45,496 nucleotides of DNA from JBNKEI01 sp050288705 (GTDB taxonomy: Bacteria; Myxococcota; Myxococcia; Myxococcales; UBA5297). The stretch covers positions 1-45,496 of the forward strand of contig JBNKEI010000012.1 of the NCBI GenBank assembly GCA_050288705.1. Direction: 5' to 3'. Every line of letters begins with the position of its first letter. Within the stretch, counting starts at the first letter, position 1. Under the pieces are notes generated by a model. That model saw only the letters and a program-made list of their open reading frames with translations. It had not been told where the DNA came from and ran no database searches. Below, piece after piece: positions 24,353 through 33,262 of the stretch. The position numbers and the translations under genes were made by a program.

Positions 24353-25282
24353 CTAAAAGAGGCTCAGGTTCAGATAGCGCTTTGGTTCTTTACGAATATC
24401 TGCAGCTAGTTTGGAAATCTGCTGGGCGGCTTGGTTCCAACTAGTGAGCGCTTCACGAGCGCTCAAAAACAAGGATTCATCAGTAGTCAGTTTGCCCAAT
24501 GAACCTTCCCCTTTTTCAATTCTAGAAAGGACTGATTCAGCCGATTGACTAGAGAGCACCAATTTTTGCGCAGCTTGGTTCATGCTTGCTGTCAACGTTT
24601 CCAATTGTTTAGCGGCTTGTTCCCACTCAGGAAGCGAGGTAATTCGTTCCACATTATTAGCCGAGTACCTCAATTGTTTTGTTAAGGCGGCCAGTCCTTT
24701 TCGCCCACTTGCCACCGCTCGATTTATTTCTCCTAGTCCAGAGCGAAGCTCGGTCACACTAGAGTGGATGTTGGAAATGGTTTTCTTGTCCAGCAAATGT
24801 TGTATCCGCCCCATGGTCTGGGACGCTTCTCCTGCCAGGTCTTCGAATTTACTAATTGCAGTTTCTCCGCTTGCACCAGGGATTTCTTGCTTGGCTTTCA
24901 ATTGCTTTGGCGACTCGCCAGGAATTACTTCTACTGTCGATTCACCTAGAAGGTTTGCTGTCCCCAAGTCCGTCCGAGAATCGGAGGGTACAAAGTATCC
25001 ATCTTCGATTTCCAGATGAATTTTTACCTTGTCGGGAAGAAGTTCAAATCCGGCCACCCTCCCTATATTGACCCCCCGCATACGCACCGGATCGCCTTTC
25101 CTTAGCCCACCAGCACTAGGAGCAACGGTATAAACCGTGTACCTTCCACGCAACATCGCTGGCTCGGTCAGCAACAAAAGCAAAAGTACAACCGCCAATA
25201 CTCCGGCAATCACTAGTATACCCACGCGAATTTCTCTACTTCGACGCTGGCTTGCCGGCATGAGAACTGGAACTGCATTCAT
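24353..25282 (-). CDS. mlaD: MlaD-type MCE-domain lipid transport protein
   Basis: 309 aa. One N-terminal membrane helix (VGILVIAGVLAVVLLLLLL, about 20-38), then an MCE domain (about 45-125) with GGLRKGDPVRMRGVNIGRV and TDLGTANLLGESTVEVIPG. A helical C-terminal region (about 150-290, SKFEDLAGEASQTMGRIQHL) is longer than in E. coli MlaD (183 aa), as in many MCE proteins. The MCE ring binds phospholipid in the periplasm for transfer between inner and outer membranes. The ATG overlaps the end of mlaF (ATGA). Confidence 0.93.
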   Translation of the reverse strand: MNAVPVLMPASQRRSREIRVGILVIAGVLAVVLLLLLLTEPAMLRGRYTVYTVAPSAGGLRKGDPVRMRGVNIGRVAGFELLPDKVKIHLEIEDGYFVPSDSRTDLGTANLLGESTVEVIPGESPKQLKAKQEIPGASGETAISKFEDLAGEASQTMGRIQHLLDKKTISNIHSSVTELRSGLGEINRAVASGRKGLAALTKQLRYSANNVERITSLPEWEQAAKQLETLTASMNQAAQKLVLSSQSAESVLSRIEKGEGSLGKLTTDESLFLSAREALTSWNQAAQQISKLAADIRKEPKRYLNLSLF

Positions 25283-26145
25283 AGAGTTTGCCCCTGCATC
25301 ATTTCCATAGCCGCATTTGCTGCCACTTGACGATCAGCAAATGCCCGTACCATCGGCTCATTGCTTTTGCGAAACTCTTCTGGAGTACCTTCGAATCTAA
25401 TCCGACCGCTGTCGAGTAAAGCGATTCGATCAGACAAATCCAGAGCACCCTCCACGTCATGCGTAACCAACACCGAGGTCACCCTTGTACGTTTAGCAAT
25501 ACTAACAATAAGATGGCTTACTGCCGCCAAATTGACCGGATCGAGACCAGTCACCGGCTCGTCGTACAAAAGAATTTCTGGCCGGCCAATTAGCGCTCTG
25601 GCGAGACCAACTCTTTTACGCATTCCTCCGGAAAGCTCGGAAGGAAGCTTTAGCATAATGTGCTCAGGATTAAGATTGACTTCTTCTAAAGATATACTTA
25701 CTCGCTTGACCTGCTCTTCAATACGCAAAGTTTTGAGATAGTCCTCTGGTAAACCTTGGACTATATTCTCGAAAACAGTCAATGAATCGAACAATGCTGC
25801 ATTTTGAAAGACATACCCTACTTTACGTCGAACATTTGCCAGTCCTGCCCTTTTTTGGCGAAACACTGATTCTCCGTCTATCAATACCTCTCCGCAATCG
25901 GGAACTACCAGACCAATAGTGGTTTTTAACAAGACGCTTTTTCCAGTACCCGATGGTCCAACAATAGCTATCCTTTCGCCAGTGCGCACCGTCAGGCTCA
26001 CTCCAGCAAGAACTGGGGTATCGAACGCTTTGTATAAGTTTCGATATTCAATCATTAGTAATCTAATACCCTTTTCTTTTCCCCTTGCGACAATGCCAGC
26101 CTTCACTTCATTATTCGAATCAGCATCGTCACCCCTGGCTCCCAT
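25279..26145 (-). CDS. mlaF: MlaF-type ATP-binding protein of the lipid transport complex
   Basis: 288 aa ATPase. Walker A GPSGTGKS (63-70), signature LSGGMRKR, Walker B ILLYDEPVTGLDP and H-loop VLVTHDVEGA are all intact. MRKRVGLARAL and EPVTGLDPV are characteristic of the Mla/Ttg2A branch. It powers phospholipid movement by MlaE/MlaD. The first 30 residues (MGARGDDADSNNEVKAGIVA and on) are an unusual polar extension; an internal ATG at 26055 (MIEYRNLYKAF) matches the family start better but has no better ribosome site, so the true start is open. The longer form begins 15 bases after mlaE. Confidence 0.93.
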   Translation of the reverse strand: MGARGDDADSNNEVKAGIVARGKEKGIRLLMIEYRNLYKAFDTPVLAGVSLTVRTGERIAIVGPSGTGKSVLLKTTIGLVVPDCGEVLIDGESVFRQKRAGLANVRRKVGYVFQNAALFDSLTVFENIVQGLPEDYLKTLRIEEQVKRVSISLEEVNLNPEHIMLKLPSELSGGMRKRVGLARALIGRPEILLYDEPVTGLDPVNLAAVSHLIVSIAKRTRVTSVLVTHDVEGALDLSDRIALLDSGRIRFEGTPEEFRKSNEPMVRAFADRQVAANAAMEMMQGQTL

Positions 26146-26160
26146 TTGTCGGCGTTTCCC

Positions 26161-26952
26161 TTATCCGAGTAATAATGGAGGGAAAAGCGCGTCCAACACC
26201 AAAACAAACAAAATCATGAACACTACAGATCGAGTTGTGGAACGACCTACCCCCTCAGCCCCTCCTCTGGTGAAAAAACCCATATGCACTGAAACAAAAG
26301 GAATTACCAATCCGAATGCTGCGCCCTTGGCAAGGGAATAAAACATGTCCCAATTATGCCAATAGAGTCGCGCTCCATATAAAAAAGCTTCATAACCTAA
26401 TTTTAGGCTCACCTGTGCCGCCACCATTCCTGCCAATAAACCAGCAGCATTAGCAAAAGCTACTAGAATGGGCATTACCAGCAACCCAGCCAGAATACGA
26501 GGGGCAGCAAGAATACGTATGGGGTCTCTCCCCAAGGATTCCAAAGCATCTAATTGCTCAGATACTTGCATGGTTCCAATTTCTGCAGTAATTCTCGCCC
26601 CAACTCGCCCAATCATCACAAATGCGGTCATAACTGGCCCTAACTCCAAAATGACGCTGGAACCAACCACGCTTCCAATAATGTATAGAGGTACATTCCC
26701 GCTGAATTGGTAGCCGCCTTGCTGGGAAGTCACAATTCCTGATAGCATGCCGGTTACAATTACCAACGGAACGCTTTGCACTCCCATGACATAAGCTTGA
26801 GCCATTATCTCAGAAAAAGATACTCTGCCCAAAAGGGTAGCTCCGGCCACGCTCCAAAACAGCTTACTCATGGCACCAGCGTGCCGAGCCAGCTCTTCTC
26901 CTACTCGCCCTATCTGGATGACTAGATTCAGCAGTCTTTGCGAGAAACCCAT
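26161..26952 (-). CDS. mlaE: MlaE-type permease of the lipid transport complex
   Basis: 263 aa, five or six hydrophobic segments. The MlaE family motifs are clear: PLVIVTGMLSGIVTSQQGGY, LELGPVMTAFVMIGRVGARI, TAEIGTMQVSEQLDALESLG and the C-terminal GRSTTRSVV. It is the inner-membrane subunit that couples MlaF ATP use to MlaD. First gene of mlaEFD, the order used by most Gram-negatives; the soluble shuttle mlaC and the outer-membrane mlaA are not in the window. Divergent from the TIGR04552-like gene across 108 bases. Confidence 0.95.
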   Translation of the reverse strand: MGFSQRLLNLVIQIGRVGEELARHAGAMSKLFWSVAGATLLGRVSFSEIMAQAYVMGVQSVPLVIVTGMLSGIVTSQQGGYQFSGNVPLYIIGSVVGSSVILELGPVMTAFVMIGRVGARITAEIGTMQVSEQLDALESLGRDPIRILAAPRILAGLLVMPILVAFANAAGLLAGMVAAQVSLKLGYEAFLYGARLYWHNWDMFYSLAKGAAFGLVIPFVSVHMGFFTRGGAEGVGRSTTRSVVFMILFVLVLDALFPPLLLG

Positions 26953-27060
26953 GAACTTGTACTATTAGTCTGATCATTTGATACGGCACGGTTTGGCGAA
27001 AGGCAGCCCCATAATTCTGCTCCTTTCCCCTGGCGCTAGCGATTTACAGCGAGATTTTGT

Positions 27061-28197
27061 ATGAGTAAACAAAGCACCTTAGGAGGAAGGCAAAACTTGA
27101 TTGTCGACCTACGCTCACCTACCGGATCAAATACAGCACTTCTCCCGTTAGAAAAAATGGGTAGGAAAGATTTAGCCATCATTCAGCTAATATTGATGGG
27201 TGATTCGGTAGTTGACTGGGGCCAATTGGTTTTCGACAACCGAAATGAAGTTGATCATTTTCTTCGTCTTCATCAAATTGATTTCAACGATCCTTGCGAT
27301 CAAGCTTTTTTGTATCGCATTTTAAAAGAAGCTGTCGATTACCTACGCTCCCAATTTCACTATCGGGTTGCTGATGCGGTTGCAGAACCTTATGAAATAC
27401 AAGATCTTTTTCTTTATGCTTCGGGAAGACATCCGGTCCATCCCCGACGCTTTCAAAAAATCGCCTGCGTAGTGCTTAAAGTGATGCATGTGATCTTACA
27501 AATGGAAGGCCGTGATTTGCTTTTCCGGACGTCTATTGCTCCTTCGGTAGTACACCGCTTAGTTGACCACCGAATCATGACCTGCGCCCGTGATTTGATG
27601 AAGAAACCGTCTCCCGTGATTGAATTCACTGGTAGCGTAAAAACTCAGCACTCCATTGTGACTAAATTATTGGCCAAACAAGAAACGGTAGCTGCGGAAG
27701 TTTTCGACAAAGTTCGCTATCGGATAGTTACACAAGAAAAAGCAGATACGCTCTCGGTTCTTGAATACTTAACCCGTAATCTCTTTCCTTTTAACTTAGT
27801 AGTTCCCAGCCAAACTGAAAACACTCTTATTGACCTTGCAGAAATAATTGATAAGCATCATTTTCTTCGAGAACATGTTTCGCATCTACCCCTTCCACTA
27901 AGGCGGAAGCCAAATCGACGCATACTTACAGGCAATCCGTTTTCGAGTTCCAACTACCAGGCATTGAATTTTGTAGTCAGCCTGCCCGTGCGTATAGACG
28001 CTTACCTTTCTCCGGATGACCATCGGCTAAGCCGCCAGCGTATTGTTTTTTCTTGGGTTGAACTGCAGATTCTTGACCGCGATACCGCCGAAAAAAATGA
28101 GCAAGGGGATAGCAATCACGAAAAATACAAACAACGCCAGCGAAGCAGGGTTCTTCGTCGTCTATCTAAAGGACTGGTAGTACCACGAAAAGAATAG
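27061..28197 (+). CDS. TIGR04552-like protein with RelA/SpoT-like nucleotidyltransferase features
   Basis: 378 aa, soluble. It resembles the TIGR04552 family I recall from myxobacteria and relatives. The middle and C-terminal parts follow the order of a RelA/SpoT synthetase fold: SVKTQHSIVTKLLAKQETVA (like RIKSLESIVEKL), VFDKVRYRIVTQEKADTLSV (like the DxxGxRI strand), then SNYQALNFVVSLPV (like GYQSLH) and VELQILDRDTAEKNEQGD followed by SNHEKYKQ (like the EIQIRT...AExGxAAHWxYK block). The first 130 residues are helical and unknown. A (p)ppGpp-like activity is only inference, as several catalytic residues look changed. It ends at a strong bidirectional terminator. Confidence 0.75.
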   Translation: MSKQSTLGGRQNLIVDLRSPTGSNTALLPLEKMGRKDLAIIQLILMGDSVVDWGQLVFDNRNEVDHFLRLHQIDFNDPCDQAFLYRILKEAVDYLRSQFHYRVADAVAEPYEIQDLFLYASGRHPVHPRRFQKIACVVLKVMHVILQMEGRDLLFRTSIAPSVVHRLVDHRIMTCARDLMKKPSPVIEFTGSVKTQHSIVTKLLAKQETVAAEVFDKVRYRIVTQEKADTLSVLEYLTRNLFPFNLVVPSQTENTLIDLAEIIDKHHFLREHVSHLPLPLRRKPNRRILTGNPFSSSNYQALNFVVSLPVRIDAYLSPDDHRLSRQRIVFSWVELQILDRDTAEKNEQGDSNHEKYKQRQRSRVLRRLSKGLVVPRKE

Positions 28198-28220
28198 AAG
28201 TTTCCCTTCTTCGTCTTTCG

Positions 28221-28245
28221 CTTTGGCTGGCTTTGCCAGCCAAAG
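28221..28245. terminator. Bidirectional terminator hairpin
   Basis: A perfect 11-bp stem, CTTTGGCTGGC and GCCAGCCAAAG with a TTT loop, lies between the convergent TIGR04552-like gene and the GH57 gene. Flanks are pyrimidine-rich on the left (TTCTTCGTCTTTCG) rather than a clean T run. Confidence 0.75.
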
Positions 28246-28260
28246 CTCCCTACCATTTCC

Positions 28261-30756
28261 CTAAGCCGACACCTGATGTGAATCGGAAGAAATATACCCG
28301 GTTTGAGTATGTTTGGAGCAAGAATCCGTTGCTTGTGCTGCCCGTTTTTTCAGAGTATCCACGTCGAACCAGAATCGCCTAGCAATATGTTCCCACGATT
28401 CGTCTTCCATGTCTGCTTTGCCCCATGAGCCAAGCCATTCCCAAATACGGTTTTGCGCAGCAAACAAGTTGAGATGCAACCCAAACTGCTCACCAAAACC
28501 AGCAAAATCGGCCATTTCATCAACTGGAATACTGCCTTCGCCGGGCACTCCAACCAGATGCAATCGCTCTTCCACTAGGTTTTGAAAAACCTCCCGAATG
28601 GACTGCCACTCCGGTTCCACTCCCAACCGTCGTGCAATTTGAGCCAACGATACTAACTCGGCTAGAATTTCGGAACGATTAGTAGCATCCCTTGCCGAAC
28701 TCAAAAAACGATCAGATGTTTCCACCATTTTCTTGGTTAAAGCGACACTAGCTGCCGCTCTCAACGAAGAAGGATTCGGAGAGTCGATTTCTAATAGAAA
28801 CTCCATCAGGTTTCGATTTTCCTCAAAAAGACGAATAAAATCTTCTTCGTATTGCCGTTTAAAATCACGCAACAGTAGATCTGCTACGAATCTTCTTTCA
28901 TCCAGGAACAAGTTGCGCAAGGAATAATCGCGCTCGAAACGATGGTCCAAGACTCGCCGAACCTCGGTTAAAGAATGCATAGCTCCCATCAACGAAGCTT
29001 CTAGTTCGCCGTGCGCTGAATCAGAATAAGGGCGCAAGCAACAACGAAACTCTGCCCCCCCAAGGTGAAGCACACAGTAACTCAGATCAAGCACATCTCC
29101 GGTAGGCAAGCTGCATACCGAAAGCCGCCCTATAGCCAATGAGGCATTTTCAACAGTTTCTTTACGCCTTGATATCAATTCAAACGGGTAACTGGCTAAT
29201 CGATGCGACCTTTCTTCAGGATCGACTATACTAGCCATTGCATAGTGAGCAGCTACCGCGGAAAGCGACACTACACTAGGTCGAACGCATTGACTCCATA
29301 CCCCGGCCCCGTTACTAAATTGGGAAATATTAGAATTCGCTTTCGCGAGAGATTCCACAAAATGAGGTTCCAAATCGACTCCCGATATCTCCCGGGCAAG
29401 CTGTATGGCACGTGCTGCATATTTCAAAATCTGAACTGTTTCAATTCCCGAAATTTCCGAAAAAAACCAGCCACAACTAGTATACATCAGCAATTCGTGA
29501 CGTTGCATTTCTAACAACTTCAAGGCCGTCTTTACTTTGGCAGGATCAAGTTGTTTTTGACAATGCCGCTCCAAAAACGCTCCTACCCCTGACCTTCCTC
29601 GGTCGAGGACTAGTTCTATGTAGTGATCGCGAGCATCCCACGCATCAGTAAAAATTTGGCTTCCTTCTTGCTCAAACACTTGACCTAAATGGTCGCACAA
29701 GCCATCCAGCGCCTCCCGAAGAGGAGCTCTCCAGCTTTGATTCCAGCCTTCCTGGCCCCCATTAGAGCAACCGCAGTCACTGCGCCAGCGCTCCAATCCG
29801 TGAGCACAGCTCCAACTGGCACCATCAACAATTTCTGCTTCCCACTCGACTCCAACCAAGTCTAGCGCCTGGCTGAGGTTTATTACCTGAATGTCGCCCC
29901 GCGCTTCTAATTGCCGAAAGGCTTGCGCCAAGGCTTCGTCTAGACCTTTTTTGTGATGCCCAAAAGTTTCTCCATCTACCGCCACGACTAGCACTTCGTC
30001 ATGTTCCCTGGAACTGTCAAACCCCGGCTCGATGGCGCCGATTACTTCGTCCCCCCAATACGAGCCATTTCCAAAAGCAAGCGATCGAGCAATAGGTCCA
30101 TCGTAAAAAAACACAACAATAGATAGCCCGTCACCGAGCTCAACTCGATAGGGCCTGGTGGGGTCGAAGCGGGCTTCCGTGGCGTCTTGCCATTCCCCTT
30201 GCGGATGACGCACGCGCAAGGCCTGGTAAGGCGAAAGAATCGTATACCGAATTCCTTCACGCACCAAAGCTCGCAAGGTTTGCAGGTCGGCCGCGGTTTC
30301 GGGGAGCCAAAACCCTTCGGGATTTCGGCGAAATCGATGCTGGAAATCAGCTATTCCCCAACGAATTTGCGTGCGACGGTCTCGAGGAGAACAAAGTGGC
30401 AAGATTGGGTGACTATAGGCCTGCGCCAGGGCATTGCCATGACCCCGTTGACGGACACTTTCGGCGTCTGCCTCCAATATTTTGGCGTAGCAATCAGGCT
30501 GAGCACGCTCCAGCCAGGAAAGCAGCGTAGGACCAAAATTAAACGATAGGTGAACATAGTTGTTAACAATGTCCACTATGCGATTCTCGCCATTTTTAAT
30601 ACGAGCTGCCGCGTTGGGGCTGTAGCACTCGGCCGCGATCCGCTCGTTCCAATCGTGGAAGGGATTGGCCGAATCCTGAACCTCTACTTCTTCTAGCCAG
30701 GGGTTTTCCCGTGGTGGTTGATAGAAATGTCCGTGTATACAAAGATATCGATTCAT
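28261..30756 (-). CDS. Glycoside hydrolase family 57 protein with DUF3536 domain
   Basis: 831 aa. It starts at MNRYLCIHGHFYQPPRENPW, the exact family opening; the longer frame to 30855 is not needed. A GH57 (beta/alpha)7 barrel covers about 1-300: HGHFYQPPR (first conserved His pair), EGFWLPETAADL (candidate nucleophile E153) and VVAVDGETFGHHKKG (candidate acid D261). The C-terminal 500 residues are DUF3536, helical, with TSCGWFFSEISGIETVQIL. GH57 enzymes act on alpha-glucans (amylase, branching enzyme, 4-alpha-glucanotransferase); this subgroup is not biochemically defined to my knowledge. Cytoplasmic, no signal peptide. AAGAG lies just before the ATG. It is a single gene, probably in glycogen turnover. 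Confidence 0.9.
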   Translation of the reverse strand: MNRYLCIHGHFYQPPRENPWLEEVEVQDSANPFHDWNERIAAECYSPNAAARIKNGENRIVDIVNNYVHLSFNFGPTLLSWLERAQPDCYAKILEADAESVRQRGHGNALAQAYSHPILPLCSPRDRRTQIRWGIADFQHRFRRNPEGFWLPETAADLQTLRALVREGIRYTILSPYQALRVRHPQGEWQDATEARFDPTRPYRVELGDGLSIVVFFYDGPIARSLAFGNGSYWGDEVIGAIEPGFDSSREHDEVLVVAVDGETFGHHKKGLDEALAQAFRQLEARGDIQVINLSQALDLVGVEWEAEIVDGASWSCAHGLERWRSDCGCSNGGQEGWNQSWRAPLREALDGLCDHLGQVFEQEGSQIFTDAWDARDHYIELVLDRGRSGVGAFLERHCQKQLDPAKVKTALKLLEMQRHELLMYTSCGWFFSEISGIETVQILKYAARAIQLAREISGVDLEPHFVESLAKANSNISQFSNGAGVWSQCVRPSVVSLSAVAAHYAMASIVDPEERSHRLASYPFELISRRKETVENASLAIGRLSVCSLPTGDVLDLSYCVLHLGGAEFRCCLRPYSDSAHGELEASLMGAMHSLTEVRRVLDHRFERDYSLRNLFLDERRFVADLLLRDFKRQYEEDFIRLFEENRNLMEFLLEIDSPNPSSLRAAASVALTKKMVETSDRFLSSARDATNRSEILAELVSLAQIARRLGVEPEWQSIREVFQNLVEERLHLVGVPGEGSIPVDEMADFAGFGEQFGLHLNLFAAQNRIWEWLGSWGKADMEDESWEHIARRFWFDVDTLKKRAAQATDSCSKHTQTGYISSDSHQVSA

Positions 30757-31100
30757 GTCTCTTAACCTAAGCACGTGTTTTGAGTGTCGCCAGCTTGCCA
30801 CAATGGGGGTGCCGTATGCTAGTAGTGCTCCTTGCTTGACACACCTACTTCCCAATGCTAGCGTCCATGGGAATCAAAAAAGTGTTTTTCGAAATTAGAA
30901 ATTACCGGTGGTATAGAAATCGCAGTATCCATAGTTCGTGCCTTTACCGTTTCACAGATATGCTTATTGCAAGCACATCGTAGACATGAAGTAAATGAAC
31001 GTTAAAGAGTTTTCGTGCATGTTATCAGCTGATCGTAGCTAACATGTTTAACCGTAGCTTTTTGAGTTATGTTGCGGGCAATTCCGGAGGTTGAGCAGAA
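30757..31100. other. Intergenic region, 344 bases, divergent promoters
   Basis: Holds the promoters of the GH57 gene (minus) and the ExbB gene (plus). TTGACA occurs at 30836-30841 on the plus strand but its spaced -10 (TAGCGT) is poor. GGAGG sits at 31086-31090, 10 bases before the ExbB ATG. No gene or RNA is recognised. Confidence 0.5.
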
Positions 31101-31841
31101 ATGAATCTATCCACCATCAGCTCGTTAGTAGTATTGGCTGCAACCGAGACGGTTGCAGATGATGCGGGTTTCTTTGGGTCATTAGCAAAGCATTTTGAGG
31201 AAGGTGGATGGGGTATGTATCCTATCCTGGTATGCTTTGTCTTTTTCGTCGCCATTACCATTGATAGAACTATTGCTCTCTTTTTCCGAGGCGCCATCAG
31301 CAAAGAGGCCTTTTTGCGGGGGCTAAAGAAACACATCTACGCTGGCGATTTAGATAAGGCCATAAGCTATTGTGCTGGCCAAAAGCATACTCCGCTTACC
31401 TCGATAGTTAAGGCAGGCCTGATGAATGTTCCCAAGGGCGAGGCTGAAGTACAAGCGGCAATGGACGAGGCAGCTCTTAGAGAAAATCCGCGCCTAGAGG
31501 TTCGTTCAGGTTATCTCGCCATGATTGGTAATGCTGGCATGTTGTTGGGCCTCTTTGGTACCGTAGTTGGTCTAATAAAATGCTTCGAATCGGTTGCCAA
31601 TGTTAACGTTGCTGACAAGTCAACTATTCTCTCCAATGGTATCGCGGAAGCAATGAACTGCACTGCGTTCGGACTTCTTACCGCAATACCTTCTCTTATT
31701 GCTTTTTCGCTTTTTAATGGGCGCACTCAGCATATGCTCGACGACATTAACGAAACTAGTGTAGGTGTGTTAAATCTTGTAATTGCTAATAAGGACAAGT
31801 TACGAATGCCAGATGGCAAAATTCTTTCCGCGGAAGATTGA
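31101..31841 (+). CDS. MotA/TolQ/ExbB-family proton channel protein
   Basis: 246 aa. Membrane helix 1 at about 39-58 (MYPILVCFVFFVAITIDRTI), a cytoplasmic loop of about 90 residues, and the paired helices at about 138-158 (LAMIGNAGMLLGLFGTVVGL) and 185-207 (GIAEAMNCTAFGLLTAIPSL). The TVVGLI and AFGLLTAIPS motifs are those of TolQ/ExbB stator subunits, which pass protons with ExbD/TolR partners. Two such partners follow on the same strand (44 and 15 base gaps). This one-channel, two-ExbD order is that of myxobacterial AglRQS gliding motors as well as TonB systems, so the driven process cannot be fixed. The N-terminal 25 residues precede the first helix. Confidence 0.92.
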   Translation: MNLSTISSLVVLAATETVADDAGFFGSLAKHFEEGGWGMYPILVCFVFFVAITIDRTIALFFRGAISKEAFLRGLKKHIYAGDLDKAISYCAGQKHTPLTSIVKAGLMNVPKGEAEVQAAMDEAALRENPRLEVRSGYLAMIGNAGMLLGLFGTVVGLIKCFESVANVNVADKSTILSNGIAEAMNCTAFGLLTAIPSLIAFSLFNGRTQHMLDDINETSVGVLNLVIANKDKLRMPDGKILSAED

Positions 31842-31885
31842 GCACGTAATTTCCACCTCCATCACACCTAGAGAAGGAGAAATAC

Positions 31886-32419
31886 ATGGCAGGCGGGATG
31901 GACCTAGGAACCGGAGGTAAGGGCAAGAAGAAAGCTCTGGATACCGCAATTAATTTGGTTCCTTTCATAGATTTGATGGCTGTTACCATTAGCTTCTTAA
32001 TTATGACTGCCGTCTGGACCCAGGTTAGCAAGCTTTCGGTTAGTCAAGTTGGCGGTCCTTCTTCTGACGAGGATGAAGAAGTGAAGACTAAGCCTCTTAA
32101 TTTGGTCATATCGGAGAAGGGGTTTACCATAAGCAGTCCCGAGGAAACGATTGACGTACCTCGCTCTTCATCCAACAGTTACGTGTATTGCCATTCATCT
32201 GGCAAAGATAAAATCGACGACAAATGTGACGAGAATTCACTCATTGGGGTACTTAAAAGGTTTAAGATGGATCTTCCCGATCAAAGAACCATCACGGTCC
32301 AATGCGAAGACAGCGTAAAATATCAAGTTCTAGTTAGAGTAATCGATGTCTGTAATACCACAGATGCAAACAACCAACCCGTGCTATTCCCTGATGTTAC
32401 AGTTGGCGCGGTCGGTTAG
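31886..32419 (+). CDS. ExbD/TolR-family protein 1
   Basis: 177 aa. A short Gly/Lys-rich cytoplasmic start, then one membrane helix (NLVPFIDLMAVTISFLIMTA, about 25-45) with the conserved proton-carrying Asp (D30) next to Pro, then a periplasmic domain. The domain has KPLNLVISEKGFTIS, Cys residues at about 107, 115, 149 and 162, and an ExbD-like RTITVQCEDSVKYQVLVRV near the end. It pairs with ExbB upstream. Ribosome site AAGGAGAAATAC precedes the ATG. The C-terminal sequence has no peptidoglycan-binding OmpA domain, so it is not MotB-like. Confidence 0.88.
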   Translation: MAGGMDLGTGGKGKKKALDTAINLVPFIDLMAVTISFLIMTAVWTQVSKLSVSQVGGPSSDEDEEVKTKPLNLVISEKGFTISSPEETIDVPRSSSNSYVYCHSSGKDKIDDKCDENSLIGVLKRFKMDLPDQRTITVQCEDSVKYQVLVRVIDVCNTTDANNQPVLFPDVTVGAVG

Positions 32420-32434
32420 GCGAGCGAGTACGTA

Positions 32435-32971
32435 ATGCCCATCGAAACTCCTGGTAAACGCTTCGGGCTTCGTCTGCAACGAAGCAAAGTTTTTGGCAAA
32501 CATGGTCACGGAAAAAAGACCGTGGTGGCGGATTTACTAATTACGCCTCTAGTGGACATGTTTGTCATTATTGTAATCTTTTTGCTGCAGAGTTTTTCGG
32601 CGAGTGGAGAAATATTGTTTATGTCCAAGGACATTGCTCTTCCTTCGGCAAAAAATGGCAGCGAACTTGACCGTGCAGCCATAATACAGGTCTCATCCGA
32701 TGCGGTAATGGTAGAAGGACAACAAATAGCTCTTATTGCCGACTTGGGACGAGATGAGTATTGGAACATTCCAGCTTTGGAAGACAAGCTTCGAGATCTG
32801 AAAAAGAGATACGAACTGGTTCACTCCGGTACTTCTGATGTTTTCAAAGGTGACATTAATATTCAGGCACATAAAAATATTGATTTTAAAATTATTAAAC
32901 GCGTGAGTTACTCTTGCAACCAAGCAGGTTACCTTACTATTAATTATGCCACCTTGACTTCCGGCGAGTAA
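32435..32971 (+). CDS. ExbD/TolR-family protein 2
   Basis: 178 aa. A basic cytoplasmic leader of about 28 residues (RSKVFGKHGHGKKT) precedes the membrane helix ITPLVDMFVIIVIFLLQSF, with the conserved Asp in PLVDM (D40). The periplasmic part starts SASGEILFMSKDIALPSA, as in TolR/ExbD, and ends in GDINIQAHKNIDFKIIKRVS with two Cys after it. It differs enough from the neighbouring ExbD to be a heteromeric partner rather than a recent copy. It starts 15 bases after protein 1 and has a weak ribosome site, so translation may be coupled. Confidence 0.88.
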   Translation: MPIETPGKRFGLRLQRSKVFGKHGHGKKTVVADLLITPLVDMFVIIVIFLLQSFSASGEILFMSKDIALPSAKNGSELDRAAIIQVSSDAVMVEGQQIALIADLGRDEYWNIPALEDKLRDLKKRYELVHSGTSDVFKGDINIQAHKNIDFKIIKRVSYSCNQAGYLTINYATLTSGE

Positions 32972-33262
32972 GAGAGGACCTTGCTCGCTCATTTGCCGAA
33001 AAACTCCACACCCCACGGTCGAAGCATTTTTGTTTCCACTGCAACGACCATTCGCTTTGCCTGCGATGTCGCGAGTTTATGTTAGTTTTCTGCCCCTAAT
33101 GTAACACTTGGAAAGCAGCATTAGCTTTCTTGGTCTTATCAACAAAAACCCTCTCCTGGAGCCTTCCCATTTGAAACCTTGCCGCTAGGTGCGCTGCCAC
33201 GTAGAATTTGGCTATCATAAAGATGGGCCGCAAGCAGACACTTTCCCTTTTTTGGAGTGGCG

